Source: Planctomycetota bacterium (GTDB lineage: Bacteria > Planctomycetota > Planctomycetia > Pirellulales > UBA7805). Taken from it: a DNA stretch of 64,000 nucleotides. The DNA lies in NCBI GenBank assembly GCA_003389215.1, contig QQVP01000037.1, positions 62,001 to 126,000 of the forward strand. The letters are read 5' to 3'. Under the pieces are notes generated by a model. The model made no database searches. It worked only from the letters and a program-made list of their open reading frames with translations, and was not told where the DNA came from. A program made the translations under genes and the position numbers. Shown in pieces: positions 17,975 to 26,230 of this stretch. Position 1 is the stretch's first letter. Every line of letters starts with the position of its first letter.

Positions 17975-18057
17975 TGGGCTAGGCCCGGGAAGATTGAACT
18001 CAAACGTCTAGGGAGACTGCACACTCCCTGGGGAATCATGGCCGCTCTCCGCGGCCC

Positions 18058-18351
18058 TCAACGGGCACGCCGAGTCAAATAAGACACACCTTGGGAAGTG
18101 ATGTCGATCCGGTTCTCGACATCGATCGCGGGCGCCACGGGCACGCTGATAGGCTTGTCCTCCTTTCTTTTCTTGCCCGATCGCCCTCGCTCTTCCGGCG
18201 GCAGCGGCTTCAACTCACCCCGCACAATGTGGACATCGCGCGGGGCATCGACTGCTAACATGACGCGATTGCCGGCAATCCGCGACACGATCACGACAAT
18301 GTTCTCGCCAATCTTGATCTGTTCTCCTACCTGTCGACTCAAAACTAACAT
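18058..18351 (-). CDS. csrA: Carbon storage regulator CsrA (paralogue 2)
   Basis: The 97-residue protein begins MLVLSRQVGEQIKIGEN and contains VMLAVDAPRDVHIVRGEL, the CsrA RNA-binding fold. A basic linker (ERGRSGKKRKEDK) and a ~30-residue tail differ entirely from the tail of the first paralogue. The ATG at 18351 is preceded on the minus strand by AGGGAAAGGATCG, which holds two GGA motifs over the ribosome site, a configuration compatible with autoregulation. It is followed by a strong rho-independent terminator, so it is probably monocistronic. Confidence 0.92.
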   Translation of the reverse strand: MLVLSRQVGEQIKIGENIVVIVSRIAGNRVMLAVDAPRDVHIVRGELKPLPPEERGRSGKKRKEDKPISVPVAPAIDVENRIDITSQGVSYLTRRAR

Positions 18352-18779
18352 GATTGCGATCCTTTCCCTCAGTTCGCGCAACCGCAACTGAAACGAGATA
18401 TGAAGTGCTATGAGGCACCGCGTGGCGAAGCTACAATTTGCTCGCCGGTATACCGTTTCATCCGTTGCAAAGTCGGTGCCACGCGAGGATCACGGGGTGC
18501 TCAATTGGCCGCAAGTTGTTGTTTTATAGTGGTTTAGTGGCGATTTCGGAGGCGGCCCCGAAGCGTCACCGCCTGGGAAAACGGGCCCCTGTCGGCTCAG
18601 ATTGAGACCGAGATTCTCATTTTGGGATGAATCGATACTGGCTCACGTTTGGATCTGCCGATTCGTCGTCGCTCGAGGCGACGTGAAGCGAACCGTGAGA
18701 TAGCGACAATCGTGCCTTGGCGCGAGCGCGCCGGTCCGGTGCAGCCAGTTGAGTTGCGAATCGTCCGCGGAGTCCCCAA
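18352..18779. other. Intergenic region between divergent csrA and M24 peptidase genes
   Basis: About 430 bp with no supported gene. It should hold the divergent promoters. I found no convincing sigma70 pair or operator. Confidence 0.4.
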
Positions 18780-19886
18780 GTGAACACCACGACAGATCTG
18801 CAGGTCGAAGGCTGCCGAAATCGACAGCGTAGGTTGCTGGATGTCATGCGAGCGGGTGACATCCCGCTCGCGATCGTGACGCAGAACGAGCATGTGCAGT
18901 GGCTCTCGGGTGCCCGCTTTCGCGATGCACTCTCTGCGGCCGCGATGCTGACAGCGGAGGGTCGGCTGACGCTGTTCGCACCCAGCAAGGAGCCGCCGTT
19001 TGCGGTCGCCGACGAAGTCGTGGTCTTCGAGGCCAAATCGCTTTCCACCATTCGCAACGACCAGGCCGCTCAATACTCGGCCGCGGTTCTGGAGCACTTG
19101 CGAGCCGATTCCCCCAGCCGCATTGGTTGTGAGTACTCGAGCTTTCCGCAACACCTGGCGGCGAGCGTGGACGTCGAATTGATCGACGTCGAGCCTCAGC
19201 TATTCAAGTTGCGGCGCCGCAAGGAGCGAGACGAACTTCATCTTCTCCGCCGCGCGATCGAGGCGACCGGCGCGATGTACGGGCGGGCACGAGAGATTGT
19301 CGCACCGGGCGTCTCCGAGTTGACGGTCTTCAACGAATTGCAAGCCGTGGCGGTTGAGGTCTTGGGCGAGCCACTGACGGCGACCGGCAACGACTATGCC
19401 TGCGCCGCGCGGGGAGGGCCGCCCCGTGACCGCCGTGCCGAGGCGGGCGAACTCTACATCCTCGACTTGGGGCCCGCGTACCGCGGCTACTTTGCCGACA
19501 ACTGCCGGACGCTCGCGGTGGGCCAAGAGCCAACGACCTTGCAGCAACAGGCCTGGGAGCAATGCACCAGGGTTTTTCCCCTGGTCGAATCGAGCGTCCG
19601 GCCCGGCGCAAGTTGTCGCGAGCTGTTCGAGCGGGCCAAGGCGATTCTGGACGAATCCCTGCCTTGGAAGTTCAATCACCATCTTGGGCACGGCATCGGA
19701 CTCGCGCCGCACGAGGCACCGCATCCGAACCCGTTTTGGGACGAGCAGTTCGCCGAGGGCGATGTCGTCGCCATCGAGCCAGGGCTCTATCACGAGGAAC
19801 TCCGGGCAGGGATTCGCCTGGAAAACGACTATCTGGTGACCGCCGACGGCGTGGAACTGCTTAGCGACTTTCCGCTCGAGCTGTGA
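18780..19886 (+). CDS. M24 family metallopeptidase (Xaa-Pro aminopeptidase-like)
   Basis: The 368-residue cytoplasmic protein has a creatinase-like N-terminal domain (1 to about 145) and a pita-bread catalytic domain. All five metal ligands are visible: Asp229 (LDLGPAY), Asp240 (ADNCRT), His304 (HHLGHGIG), Glu333 (IEPGLY) and Glu348 (RLENDY). It presumably releases N-terminal residues preceding proline with two divalent metal ions. The start is GTG at 18780. It converges with the FabH-like gene. Proline dipeptidase activity is an alternative. Confidence 0.87.
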   Translation: MNTTTDLQVEGCRNRQRRLLDVMRAGDIPLAIVTQNEHVQWLSGARFRDALSAAAMLTAEGRLTLFAPSKEPPFAVADEVVVFEAKSLSTIRNDQAAQYSAAVLEHLRADSPSRIGCEYSSFPQHLAASVDVELIDVEPQLFKLRRRKERDELHLLRRAIEATGAMYGRAREIVAPGVSELTVFNELQAVAVEVLGEPLTATGNDYACAARGGPPRDRRAEAGELYILDLGPAYRGYFADNCRTLAVGQEPTTLQQQAWEQCTRVFPLVESSVRPGASCRELFERAKAILDESLPWKFNHHLGHGIGLAPHEAPHPNPFWDEQFAEGDVVAIEPGLYHEELRAGIRLENDYLVTADGVELLSDFPLEL

Positions 19887-19941
19887 GCGGTGGCGTCTCG
19901 ACCGAGCCAGAAGAAGGGCCGAGGTCGACGAAGGGGGCGGC

Positions 19942-20949
19942 TTAGCGCGGTTGCCACGTCTCGGTCCACATGCAGCCCGCCCAAGAGAGTCCGACTCCAA
20001 AGCCGATGAGCATATTCTGCGAGCCCCGCTCAATGCGACCTTGGTCGCGGAGTGTTTGGAGCAGGATGGGAATCGTCGAAGAGACCGTGTTGCCGCAGTG
20101 GGATATTTCGATCGGCATGCGCTCGTCTTCCAGGCCGATCAGGTCGCGAAGATGGTGCAGCAATCTTCGCGTGGCTTGATGGAACAAGAACAAGTTCACG
20201 TCTGCGCGGGTGAGCTGAGCGTCGTTGAGTACGGCCTCGATCAGCGGCGGCAGGGTCTCACTGGCATAGGTGATCAAGCTGGGGCCATCCATGTACATGG
20301 GGCTGGGCCACCGTTGTCGGTGACGCGGCTGGATGGCCGCGTCGGCCGAACGGGCACCACCCTGATTGACAATGAGCGTGTCGGCACCCTGACCATCGGT
20401 TCCGAACTTGAACGAGGAGAGCGATGGCTCGTCCGACGCATCGACGAGCGTAGCGGCCGCCGCATCGCCGAAGATCGTCCGCAGCGACCGGTCAGCGGGA
20501 TCGATATACTTCGAGTAGGTTTCCGCCGTAATCAGCAGCACCCGACGGACGGTTCCGGCGTGGATCAGTCCCTGCGCCAACGAAAGTCCGTAGACGAAGC
20601 CGCTACAACCGAGATTGAAGTCGAGGGCCCCGATGGTCGTCCGCAGGTTCAGGCGATCCTGCACGATGCAGGCCGTCGTGGGGAGCGGGTAATCGGGCGT
20701 CTGGGTGCAAAGCAGCAGAAAGTCGATGCTGGCCGGGTCGATGTCGAACTCTTTGAACAAACGCTGGCCCGCCCGGACCGCCAGGTCCGAGGCACACTCT
20801 TCCGGCTCGGCGATGTAGCGCGCCGCAATGCCCGTACGTTGCTCGATCGCCGCCATGTCCCATTTGGGAAACTCCTTCTGGAGCATGGCGTTGTTCTCGA
20901 GCCGATCGGGAAACTCGATCGCGATGGGACCGATGGCGGCAGACGTCAT
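19942..20949 (-). CDS. 3-oxoacyl-ACP synthase III (FabH-like)
   Basis: The 335-residue thiolase-fold enzyme keeps the FabH triad: Cys115 in NLGCSGF, His257 in FHQAT and Asn287 in HCGNTVS. Family landmarks DFLLLCTQTPDYPLPTTA and TIFGDAAAATLV are also present. FabH enzymes condense an acyl-CoA with malonyl-ACP. This subfamily, as I remember it, also occurs in polysaccharide and specialised-lipid gene clusters, so a role other than starting fatty acid synthesis is possible. No other fab genes are adjacent. The ATG at 20949 was chosen; the 26 open codons upstream are not family-like. Confidence 0.85.
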   Translation of the reverse strand: MTSAAIGPIAIEFPDRLENNAMLQKEFPKWDMAAIEQRTGIAARYIAEPEECASDLAVRAGQRLFKEFDIDPASIDFLLLCTQTPDYPLPTTACIVQDRLNLRTTIGALDFNLGCSGFVYGLSLAQGLIHAGTVRRVLLITAETYSKYIDPADRSLRTIFGDAAAATLVDASDEPSLSSFKFGTDGQGADTLIVNQGGARSADAAIQPRHRQRWPSPMYMDGPSLITYASETLPPLIEAVLNDAQLTRADVNLFLFHQATRRLLHHLRDLIGLEDERMPIEISHCGNTVSSTIPILLQTLRDQGRIERGSQNMLIGFGVGLSWAGCMWTETWQPR

Positions 20950-21290
20950 CGAAGTGGGGTTCCGGTGGGAAGGGACGCGAGCCTCCCAGCCGTGGTGGCC
21001 AGGAACGCAAGGTTGCGAAGCTACCAAACCTGCGCGGCCCAGGTCAACTTCGTCGACATCTATCCAGTATGGGGCGTCGGAGCAAGCGGCGACGGCTGCA
21101 CGGCCTGCTGCTGTGCTGCCCCGTCACTGCTTCCACAAGTCGGAAGCCCGACGTCTTCCTGATCAAAACTATCGTTAAAGTTTGCCAGGGGTTCGTGTCG
21201 ACATCCCTGACGGAACGGAGAATCCTGGTCGTCGCCGGCTGGGCCTCTTGGTACGACTTTTCGACGAGTTCCTGGATCAGGGAAGCCATC
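20950..21290. other. Intergenic region between divergent FabH-like and zinc-ribbon genes
   Basis: About 340 bp with no supported ORF; the frame open into the zinc-ribbon gene from 21069 is not protein-like before residue 75. No clear promoter or hairpin was recognised. Confidence 0.4.
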
Positions 21291-21563
21291 ATGAAGTGTC
21301 CCAAGTGCTGGGCGGAGAAAGCCTGGAAACGTGAAGTCCATGGTGTGAAGCGCGTGCTGCTCGCAACCCTTTGCGTGGTACCGATGCGTTGCCACCATTG
21401 CTACCACAGCTTCCACATTCCATGGTTCTATACCATTGGACGTTCCATCGAACCGCCGCAACTGCCGTCGGAGTTGAAGATCCATCAGCCGAGCGCCGAC
21501 TTTGCGGCGGGCAAGGCCGACACCGATTCGCAGCGACAAGCGCCCCTGCGCAGGGCCGCCTAG
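21291..21563 (+). CDS. Small zinc-ribbon protein with possible membrane segment
   Basis: The 90-residue protein starts MKCPKCWAEKAW and has two Cys pairs, C3/C6 and C34/C37 (MRCHHCYHSF), spaced as in a small zinc ribbon. Between them lies a hydrophobic stretch (VKRVLLATLCVVPM) and after them a second one (IPWFYTIG). The remaining tail is polar. Similar short CPKC...CHHC proteins are typical of planctomycetes; their function is not known to me. AGGGAAG lies eight bases before the ATG, which supports this start over the upstream frame. Confidence 0.65.
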   Translation: MKCPKCWAEKAWKREVHGVKRVLLATLCVVPMRCHHCYHSFHIPWFYTIGRSIEPPQLPSELKIHQPSADFAAGKADTDSQRQAPLRRAA

Positions 21564-21721
21564 ACGGCCGCCAAAAAGCCATCTTGACCGCGCTCCTACC
21601 GGGTCGCTAGCCTGTGCCGCCTTGCGAGACAACGACAAGAGGGGCAGGCCCTCTGAAGCTGCAATCAGCACGTTGGCTCGCCGGATGTGGGCTTCTCGTG
21701 ATCCGGCGGCCAGGACTCAGG

Positions 21722-22522
21722 ATGGAACTTCGGCGGATGTTGCGCTTTACCGATATCCATTGCCACCTCTTGCCCGGAATCGACGACGGCGCGCGTGATT
21801 GGAACGACACGCTCGCCATGGCGCGAATCGCCGTCAACGATGGCATCGAGACGATCATCACGACGCCGCACCAGTGCGGGAATTTCGCCGCCAACGACGG
21901 CGAAACGATTCGCCGCCTGGTGGACCAGACACAGGCCTTCCTGCAGCAGAACGGGGTGCCTTTGCAGATCTTGCCCGGCGCCGACGTGCGGATTGAGTCC
22001 AACCTGACACAAGGACTCCAATCGCGGCAACTCGTTTCCCTCGCAGACCGACAACGCCACGTGCTGTTGGAATTGCCACACGAGCTCTACTTTCCACTCG
22101 AACCGGTCCTGGCTTCGCTGCGACGCATCGGGGTGGTGGGAATCCTCTCCCATCCCGAGCGGAATCAGGGCATCCTGCGGCAGCCACGCGTCGTGCGATC
22201 ATTGGTCGAAGGTGGTTGTTTGATGCAGGTCACCGCGGGAAGCCTGATGGGAACGTTCGGTCCCGAAATTCAAGCCTTCAGCGAATCGCTTCTGACGGAC
22301 GGCCTGGTCCATTTCATCGCCACGGATGCCCATGGCCCCAAGTCGCGGAGACCGCTGATGGCTCGCGCCCACGAGCGGGCGAGCGAATTGACGAGCGACT
22401 CGCTGGCCGACGATATCTGCTGCCATTACCCCCGCGCCGTGGCCCAGGGCGATCACGTGCCTTGCGAGATTCGCCCGTCGCGCGCGAAAGGAATCGGTCG
22501 CTGGTTTCGTCGCGCGGCATAG
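21722..22522 (+). CDS. CpsB/CapC-type PHP-family tyrosine-protein phosphatase
   Basis: The 266-residue protein belongs to the manganese-dependent PHP-fold phosphatases that dephosphorylate bacterial tyrosine autokinases (CpsB, YwqE, CapC). Metal-binding motifs are FTDIHCHLLPGIDDGA near the N-terminus, TTPHQ, LSHPERN and the late IATDAHGP. Its natural partner would be the Wzc-like tyrosine kinase at 28.9 kb, making it the probable reset switch of exopolysaccharide export even though it lies 6 kb upstream. The ATG at 21722 is preferred; an ATG at 21737 is also possible. Confidence 0.87.
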   Translation: MELRRMLRFTDIHCHLLPGIDDGARDWNDTLAMARIAVNDGIETIITTPHQCGNFAANDGETIRRLVDQTQAFLQQNGVPLQILPGADVRIESNLTQGLQSRQLVSLADRQRHVLLELPHELYFPLEPVLASLRRIGVVGILSHPERNQGILRQPRVVRSLVEGGCLMQVTAGSLMGTFGPEIQAFSESLLTDGLVHFIATDAHGPKSRRPLMARAHERASELTSDSLADDICCHYPRAVAQGDHVPCEIRPSRAKGIGRWFRRAA

Positions 22523-22643
22523 CTCGACCAATCTAGAATGTCGCCGGAGTCCCTGAGATGATCCCCGCCGCGGCAGCACCCATTCGCCTCCGAACTGTTT
22601 GTGTTGTCCTGGTATTTCGACTTGCTTGAAGGCGGCGTTGCCC

Positions 22644-23441
22644 ATGCCCTTTCGACATAGCGAAGGCCGTCAGAACGCCGTGCTCGTCTGTCTGGTCACG
22701 CTCTGGTTGCTCTTCATTGCGAACGGGGTCGACGCGCAAGGTTGGCGCGACCACCGCGTTGTCGGGCCGTTCGTCTGCCAGGCGGACTTTCCGCTCGTGG
22801 AGTACGACCACGTCTTCTCCGAATTGGGGCAGATCCAACAAGAGTTGACAGCGCGGCTGGGCCTCCCGCCCGCGCAAGAGCCCATCGCGATCTATCTCTT
22901 CGAAACGGAGCGACGCTACCGCGACTACCTGCGGCAGCAATTTCCGGACGTACCGTATCGTCGGGCCCTCTTCTATAAGGATCAGGGCCCGGGCGTCGTG
23001 CTGGCCTACCGAAGTAGCCAGCTGGAAGTCGACCTTCGCCACGAGTGCACCCACGCACTTCTCCATGCTTCGCTGCCGATGGTGCCGCTCTGGCTCGACG
23101 AGGGCCTGGCGGAGTATTTCGAGGTCCCGGCTGCGGAGCGTGCTAGCGAGAATCCGCACCATTCCGCGATCAAGTGGAATATGCGATTCGGGATGGTCCC
23201 TGAGCTCAAGCGGCTCGAGTCGTGGCAGCGACTCGATGAAATGGGCCGCAGCGAGTATCGCTATGCCTGGGCCTGGGCCCACTTCTTGCTGCACGGACCT
23301 CCGCAGGCGCGGCAGACGCTGCAGGCGTACTTTGCCGACGTCGCGGCGCACGCGCCGCCTGGCCAGGTCAGCGATCGCCTGGCCCGTGTCTACGCCGATC
23401 CCGAAGGGGCGCTGGTCGAGCACTTCAAGCGGTTCCGCTAG
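22644..23441 (+). CDS. Secreted gluzincin-like protein (HExxH, DUF1570-like)
   Basis: The 265-residue protein has an N-terminal signal or anchor (NAVLVCLVTLWLLFIANG) and then a domain of the peptidase-MA/DUF1570 type. The zinc-protease-like motif is RHECTHALLHA, followed 15 residues later by LWLDEGLAEYFE, which provides the third ligand as in gluzincins. Proteolytic activity is therefore plausible, but many family members are uncharacterised. The upstream part (PIAIYLFETERRYRDYL) matches the usual lead-in of this family. The ATG at 22644 starts the signal sequence. Confidence 0.75.
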   Translation: MPFRHSEGRQNAVLVCLVTLWLLFIANGVDAQGWRDHRVVGPFVCQADFPLVEYDHVFSELGQIQQELTARLGLPPAQEPIAIYLFETERRYRDYLRQQFPDVPYRRALFYKDQGPGVVLAYRSSQLEVDLRHECTHALLHASLPMVPLWLDEGLAEYFEVPAAERASENPHHSAIKWNMRFGMVPELKRLESWQRLDEMGRSEYRYAWAWAHFLLHGPPQARQTLQAYFADVAAHAPPGQVSDRLARVYADPEGALVEHFKRFR

Positions 23442-23470
23442 CTCCGCCGCCGGCGGCGCGCAGAACGAGC

Positions 23471-23506
23471 CAGTGGGCCCGTCCAGTGGGCCCGTCCAGT
23501 GGGCCA
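23471..23506. repeat. 13-bp tandem microrepeat (CAGTGGGCCCGTC)
   Basis: Two perfect units and most of a third begin 29 bases after the stop codon of the gluzincin-like gene. They lie in the 310-bp gap 23442-23751, which holds no supported gene. Confidence 0.8.
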
Positions 23507-23617
23507 CTCTAGGCCGTAAGCCTCACTCTTACCGAGGTGGCTCGTCCAGGGCATCCTCCGAAAGGAGGGCGATCGCCCTCGCGTCTCGCCAATTGATCGA
23601 GCCCGGGCGCGTAAACC

Positions 23618-23633
23618 TTAGCGATTGCGCTAA
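23618..23633. promoter_or_regulatory. Perfect palindrome upstream of secreted paralogue A
   Basis: TTAGCGATTGCGCTAA is a perfect 6-bp inverted repeat with a 4-base spacer, about 120 bases before the start of paralogue A. It could be an operator. No matching palindrome precedes the other paralogues. Confidence 0.4.
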
Positions 23634-23751
23634 ATCTCGCGCGCATTCAATTCCTACTCGACATGCCGGTTCCGGCGTGCCGAGAACACATACGGAGAGT
23701 GGGTGGACTCTAACCCAACATTCCAATTTTGTAGTTGAGGAGTAGACCGTA

Positions 23752-24261
23752 ATGAAAACCACGGGCTTTGCAGGTCGTCTCGCGATGAGCGTGGCGGTCG
23801 TGTCGATGACCATCGGCGCGTCCCCCGCGATGGCCGTCAAGGCGGCTGCGATTGAAAAACAGCAAATCGCGCGGCCCGTCACGGACGTATCCCTTGCGGA
23901 CAACGGTGTCTTTCGCGGTCAGATTGTGGCGGCCAATGGCCAGCCGGTTGCTGGCACCGCTGTCGTATTGAAGAAGAACAACCAAGTCGTTGCGACGACG
24001 TTGAGCGACGAGTCGGGCGCCTTTGCGTTCGGTGGCGTCGATGGCGGTAGCTACACCGTCACGGCCGCGGGAACCTCGGCCGCCTACCGGCTGTGGGCCC
24101 CCCAAACCGCTCCTCCGGTGGCGCAGTCGGCCGCCTTGCTCGTGAATCGTGGCGAGATCATCCGCGGCCAAATCGGATCCGGTTCGATCCTGGCTGGCGC
24201 CCTCCTGGGCGGCGTCATCTACGGCGTCTACGAGATCATGGATTCGGACGACGGATCCTAA
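23752..24261 (+). CDS. Tandem secreted paralogue A: one beta-sandwich domain plus C-terminal hydrophobic tail
   Basis: The 169-residue product has a signal peptide (1-28, ending ASPAMA) and a carboxypeptidase-regulatory/Cna-B-like beta domain at about 45-125 (DVSLADNGVFRGQIVAANGQP, then DESGAFAFGGVDGGSY). It also has the family signature RLWAPQTAPP (113-122), an RGQ element at 138-140, a hydrophobic Gly-rich segment (145-162) and a short acidic tail ending DSDDGS. It is the first of five tandem paralogues leading to the exopolysaccharide export gene. GAGGAG precedes the ATG, and a strong terminator follows the gene. The role is unknown; the layout suggests an exported protein anchored by its C-terminal helix. 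Confidence 0.75.
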   Translation: MKTTGFAGRLAMSVAVVSMTIGASPAMAVKAAAIEKQQIARPVTDVSLADNGVFRGQIVAANGQPVAGTAVVLKKNNQVVATTLSDESGAFAFGGVDGGSYTVTAAGTSAAYRLWAPQTAPPVAQSAALLVNRGEIIRGQIGSGSILAGALLGGVIYGVYEIMDSDDGS

Positions 24262-24323
24262 GCGGCTGACCTGCTCAGGGTCAGAAGTCGTAGCAGTCGG
24301 CAACGGCCAACGGCGATATCAGA

Positions 24324-24364
24324 ACCTCTCATGCTTGCAGAAAGCGAGCATGAGGGGTTTTTTT
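24324..24364 (+). terminator. Rho-independent terminator after paralogue A
   Basis: CCTCTCATGCTT and AGCATGAGGGG form a stem whose core CTCATGCT/AGCATGAG is perfect, with a short loop and seven T residues. This is the clearest terminator in the window. It separates paralogue A from paralogue B. Confidence 0.9.
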
Positions 24365-24474
24365 GCGCGCATGCCGAAGTGGCCTGTGAATATCTGGCCG
24401 AAAGTTGGGTAGTCTGCGGGCCATGGCCCGGACGACGACAGGATTGCCGGTTATTTCGGTTTTATTGTCTAAGT

Positions 24475-24488
24475 AAGACGTTCGTCTT
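24475..24488. promoter_or_regulatory. Perfect palindrome upstream of paralogue B
   Basis: AAGACG-TT-CGTCTT is a perfect inverted repeat about 175 bases before the start of paralogue B, within an AT-richer patch (TTATTTCGGTTTTATTG just upstream). It is a candidate operator in the 400-bp gap 24262-24661, which holds no gene. Confidence 0.4.
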
Positions 24489-24661
24489 GCCGATAAATCT
24501 GCAGACCAAAGTCTCGCACTCTGGGGCCGTTCGGTCCATGGATAGCGAAGACGCGGTAAGCAAGGGGGAGAGTCGTACCAGCACGCTATCAGCGGGCATC
24601 GTCGTGCGACGCACTGAAGTCATCAATTCGCTTCTCTCTCCAACAGATAGTGGGTGAAGTC

Positions 24662-25216
24662 ATGAAACGCATTAATGGTCTTGGCCTTTGTGCCGCCAGC
24701 TGGGCACTGTTTTCCATGCTGGTCGTCCAACCCGCGATCGCGGCCGACGCGATTCGTGGCACTTCCTCGAAGCCCGTGCCGGCGGCACCTGTCGTCCGTG
24801 ACGTCGAACTCGCCGTGGGCGGCGTACTCAAGGGTCAGGTCCTGGATACCCAGGGTGCGCCCGTCGCCGACTCGCCGGTTGTGCTTGCATCGCACGACCG
24901 CGTCGTCGCGCAGGCAAAGACCGACGTGAACGGGAAGTTCGCATTCCAGAATCTGCGCGGCGACACGTATATCGTTGCCACGATTGGCGGTGGCGGAGCT
25001 TACCGGCTCTGGGCACCGCAAACTTCGCCGCCCGGCGCGAAGCAGGCGATCATGCTGGCGGTTTCGCCGGACCCCGTGGTCCGGGCCCAGCATGGGTTCT
25101 ACGGTAAAGGGCACCCGGGTTTTTGGGCGTTCGTTTCGAATCCCTGGGTCAGCGCGACGCTCTTGACGGCTGCCATCGCGATTCCGATTGCTGCCGCCAA
25201 CGACTCCGGCAGCTAG
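24662..25216 (+). CDS. Tandem secreted paralogue B
   Basis: This 184-residue member has a signal peptide (1-28, ending QPAIA) and a beta domain with DVELAVGGVLKGQVLDTQGAP (47-67) and DVNGKFAFQNLRGDTY. The signature RLWAPQTSPP is at 115-124, VVRAQH at 139-144, a longer Gly/Pro/aromatic linker follows, and the hydrophobic segment (162-179) precedes the tail NDSGS. The core matches paralogue A closely, while the linker before the hydrophobic segment is longer. It follows the terminator of paralogue A, so it needs its own promoter. An in-frame GTG lies 12 bases upstream of the chosen ATG. Confidence 0.75.
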   Translation: MKRINGLGLCAASWALFSMLVVQPAIAADAIRGTSSKPVPAAPVVRDVELAVGGVLKGQVLDTQGAPVADSPVVLASHDRVVAQAKTDVNGKFAFQNLRGDTYIVATIGGGGAYRLWAPQTSPPGAKQAIMLAVSPDPVVRAQHGFYGKGHPGFWAFVSNPWVSATLLTAAIAIPIAAANDSGS

Positions 25217-25311
25217 TCGGCCGTCGACGTCGTTCGACTCGTTGGATTGAATTGTCTCGCCCGGACGGTTCTACGATCGGACCGGAAGGCGAGTTAAGGG
25301 GGGGATCGAGT

Positions 25312-25851
25312 ATGTTTCGTTCGGTTTCGTTTGGCGTCGCGCTCGCGACGACGCTTGTCTTGCTAGCGAGTTCCGGTCGAGCCCGCGCCGAAGAGGCGCG
25401 CTCGACGACAGATGTGGCTCCGACGGACAAGTCCAGCTCCGCAGTTGAGCCACGCGACGTGGTGCTCAACGGTCAGGGCCAACTCCTGGGCAAACTGCTC
25501 GATTCTCAGGGCCAGCCGGCTCCGGACAAACGCGTCGTCGTCTGGCACGAGCGAGAGCAGGTCGCCGTCACCTCCACGGACGAGAACGGCAAATTCGCTG
25601 TTCCGGGCCTGCGTGGAGGCGTCTACTTCATTGCTAGCGAAACGGGTTTTTCCGTGGTCCGTATCTGGACCAAGCAGACGGCTCCCCCGTCGGCCCGCGA
25701 AATGACCATCGTCTATCAACGGAGCGAAGTCGTCCGCGGTAACTTTCTCGGCAGGCCTCGCGACTACTTCCGCAAGCCCGAGTTTCTAGCCGCCATGATC
25801 GGAGGCGCGATCGCGTTGCCGATCGCGCTGCACGACGACGAGGCCAGTTAG
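25312..25851 (+). CDS. Tandem secreted paralogue C
   Basis: The 179-residue member has a signal peptide (1-26, ending GRARA), a Ser/Thr/Asp-rich spacer and the beta domain (DVVLNGQGQLLGKLLDSQGQP, then DENGKFAVPGLRGGVY). The signature RIWTKQTAPP is at 117-126, VVRGN at 140-144, a basic linker (RPRDYFRKPE) follows, and the hydrophobic segment (157-173) ends in HDDEAS. Purine-rich GTTAAGGGGGGGATC precedes the ATG. It starts only 95 bp after paralogue B, so these two may be cotranscribed. Confidence 0.75.
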   Translation: MFRSVSFGVALATTLVLLASSGRARAEEARSTTDVAPTDKSSSAVEPRDVVLNGQGQLLGKLLDSQGQPAPDKRVVVWHEREQVAVTSTDENGKFAVPGLRGGVYFIASETGFSVVRIWTKQTAPPSAREMTIVYQRSEVVRGNFLGRPRDYFRKPEFLAAMIGGAIALPIALHDDEAS

Positions 25852-26230
25852 CGACTCGGGATGCTGCCCGAGTGCCGTCATGCACTTCGTGGCGCTACGC
25901 TTGCAGCACGTTTGCCGTCAACGTCAGCGATGATGGCAGCGAGTCTTGCGAGCGTCTCTTGACAACTGCTCTTCTCGGCGGTGCCGTTTTCGGTTAGTCT
26001 CCCGCCCTTCTCGGAGCGGAGAATTCTCTCCCCTACGAGATTCCCTTCGTTCGCGGCCGCTGCACCCCTTCGTTCGACGGCACCGCGCGGGGGTTTGTTG
26101 GTTCCCTCGGCAGTCGCCCGTTGTTCCACCAGTGCTCGGAGCGATTGGGAAGTCCACTGCGATCGTCCATTGCTGTCGATTCGCCAAGCCTTCAATGGCC
26201 AAGTCCGGTAAAGGCCAGGAGCACGGTTCC
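25852..26230. other. Intergenic gap between paralogues C and D
   Basis: About 380 bp with no gene I can support. It is long enough for a separate promoter, and TTGACA occurs at about 25965 without a convincing -10. Confidence 0.3.

Noticed and set aside
23065-23745. 226-residue plus-strand frame overlapping the gluzincin-like gene
   Set aside because: It is an Arg/Ser-rich alternative frame across a gene with intact HExxH and signal sequence.
25878-26195. 105-residue minus-strand frame between paralogues C and D
   Set aside because: Arg/Ala-rich low-information sequence with no ribosome site or family signature.
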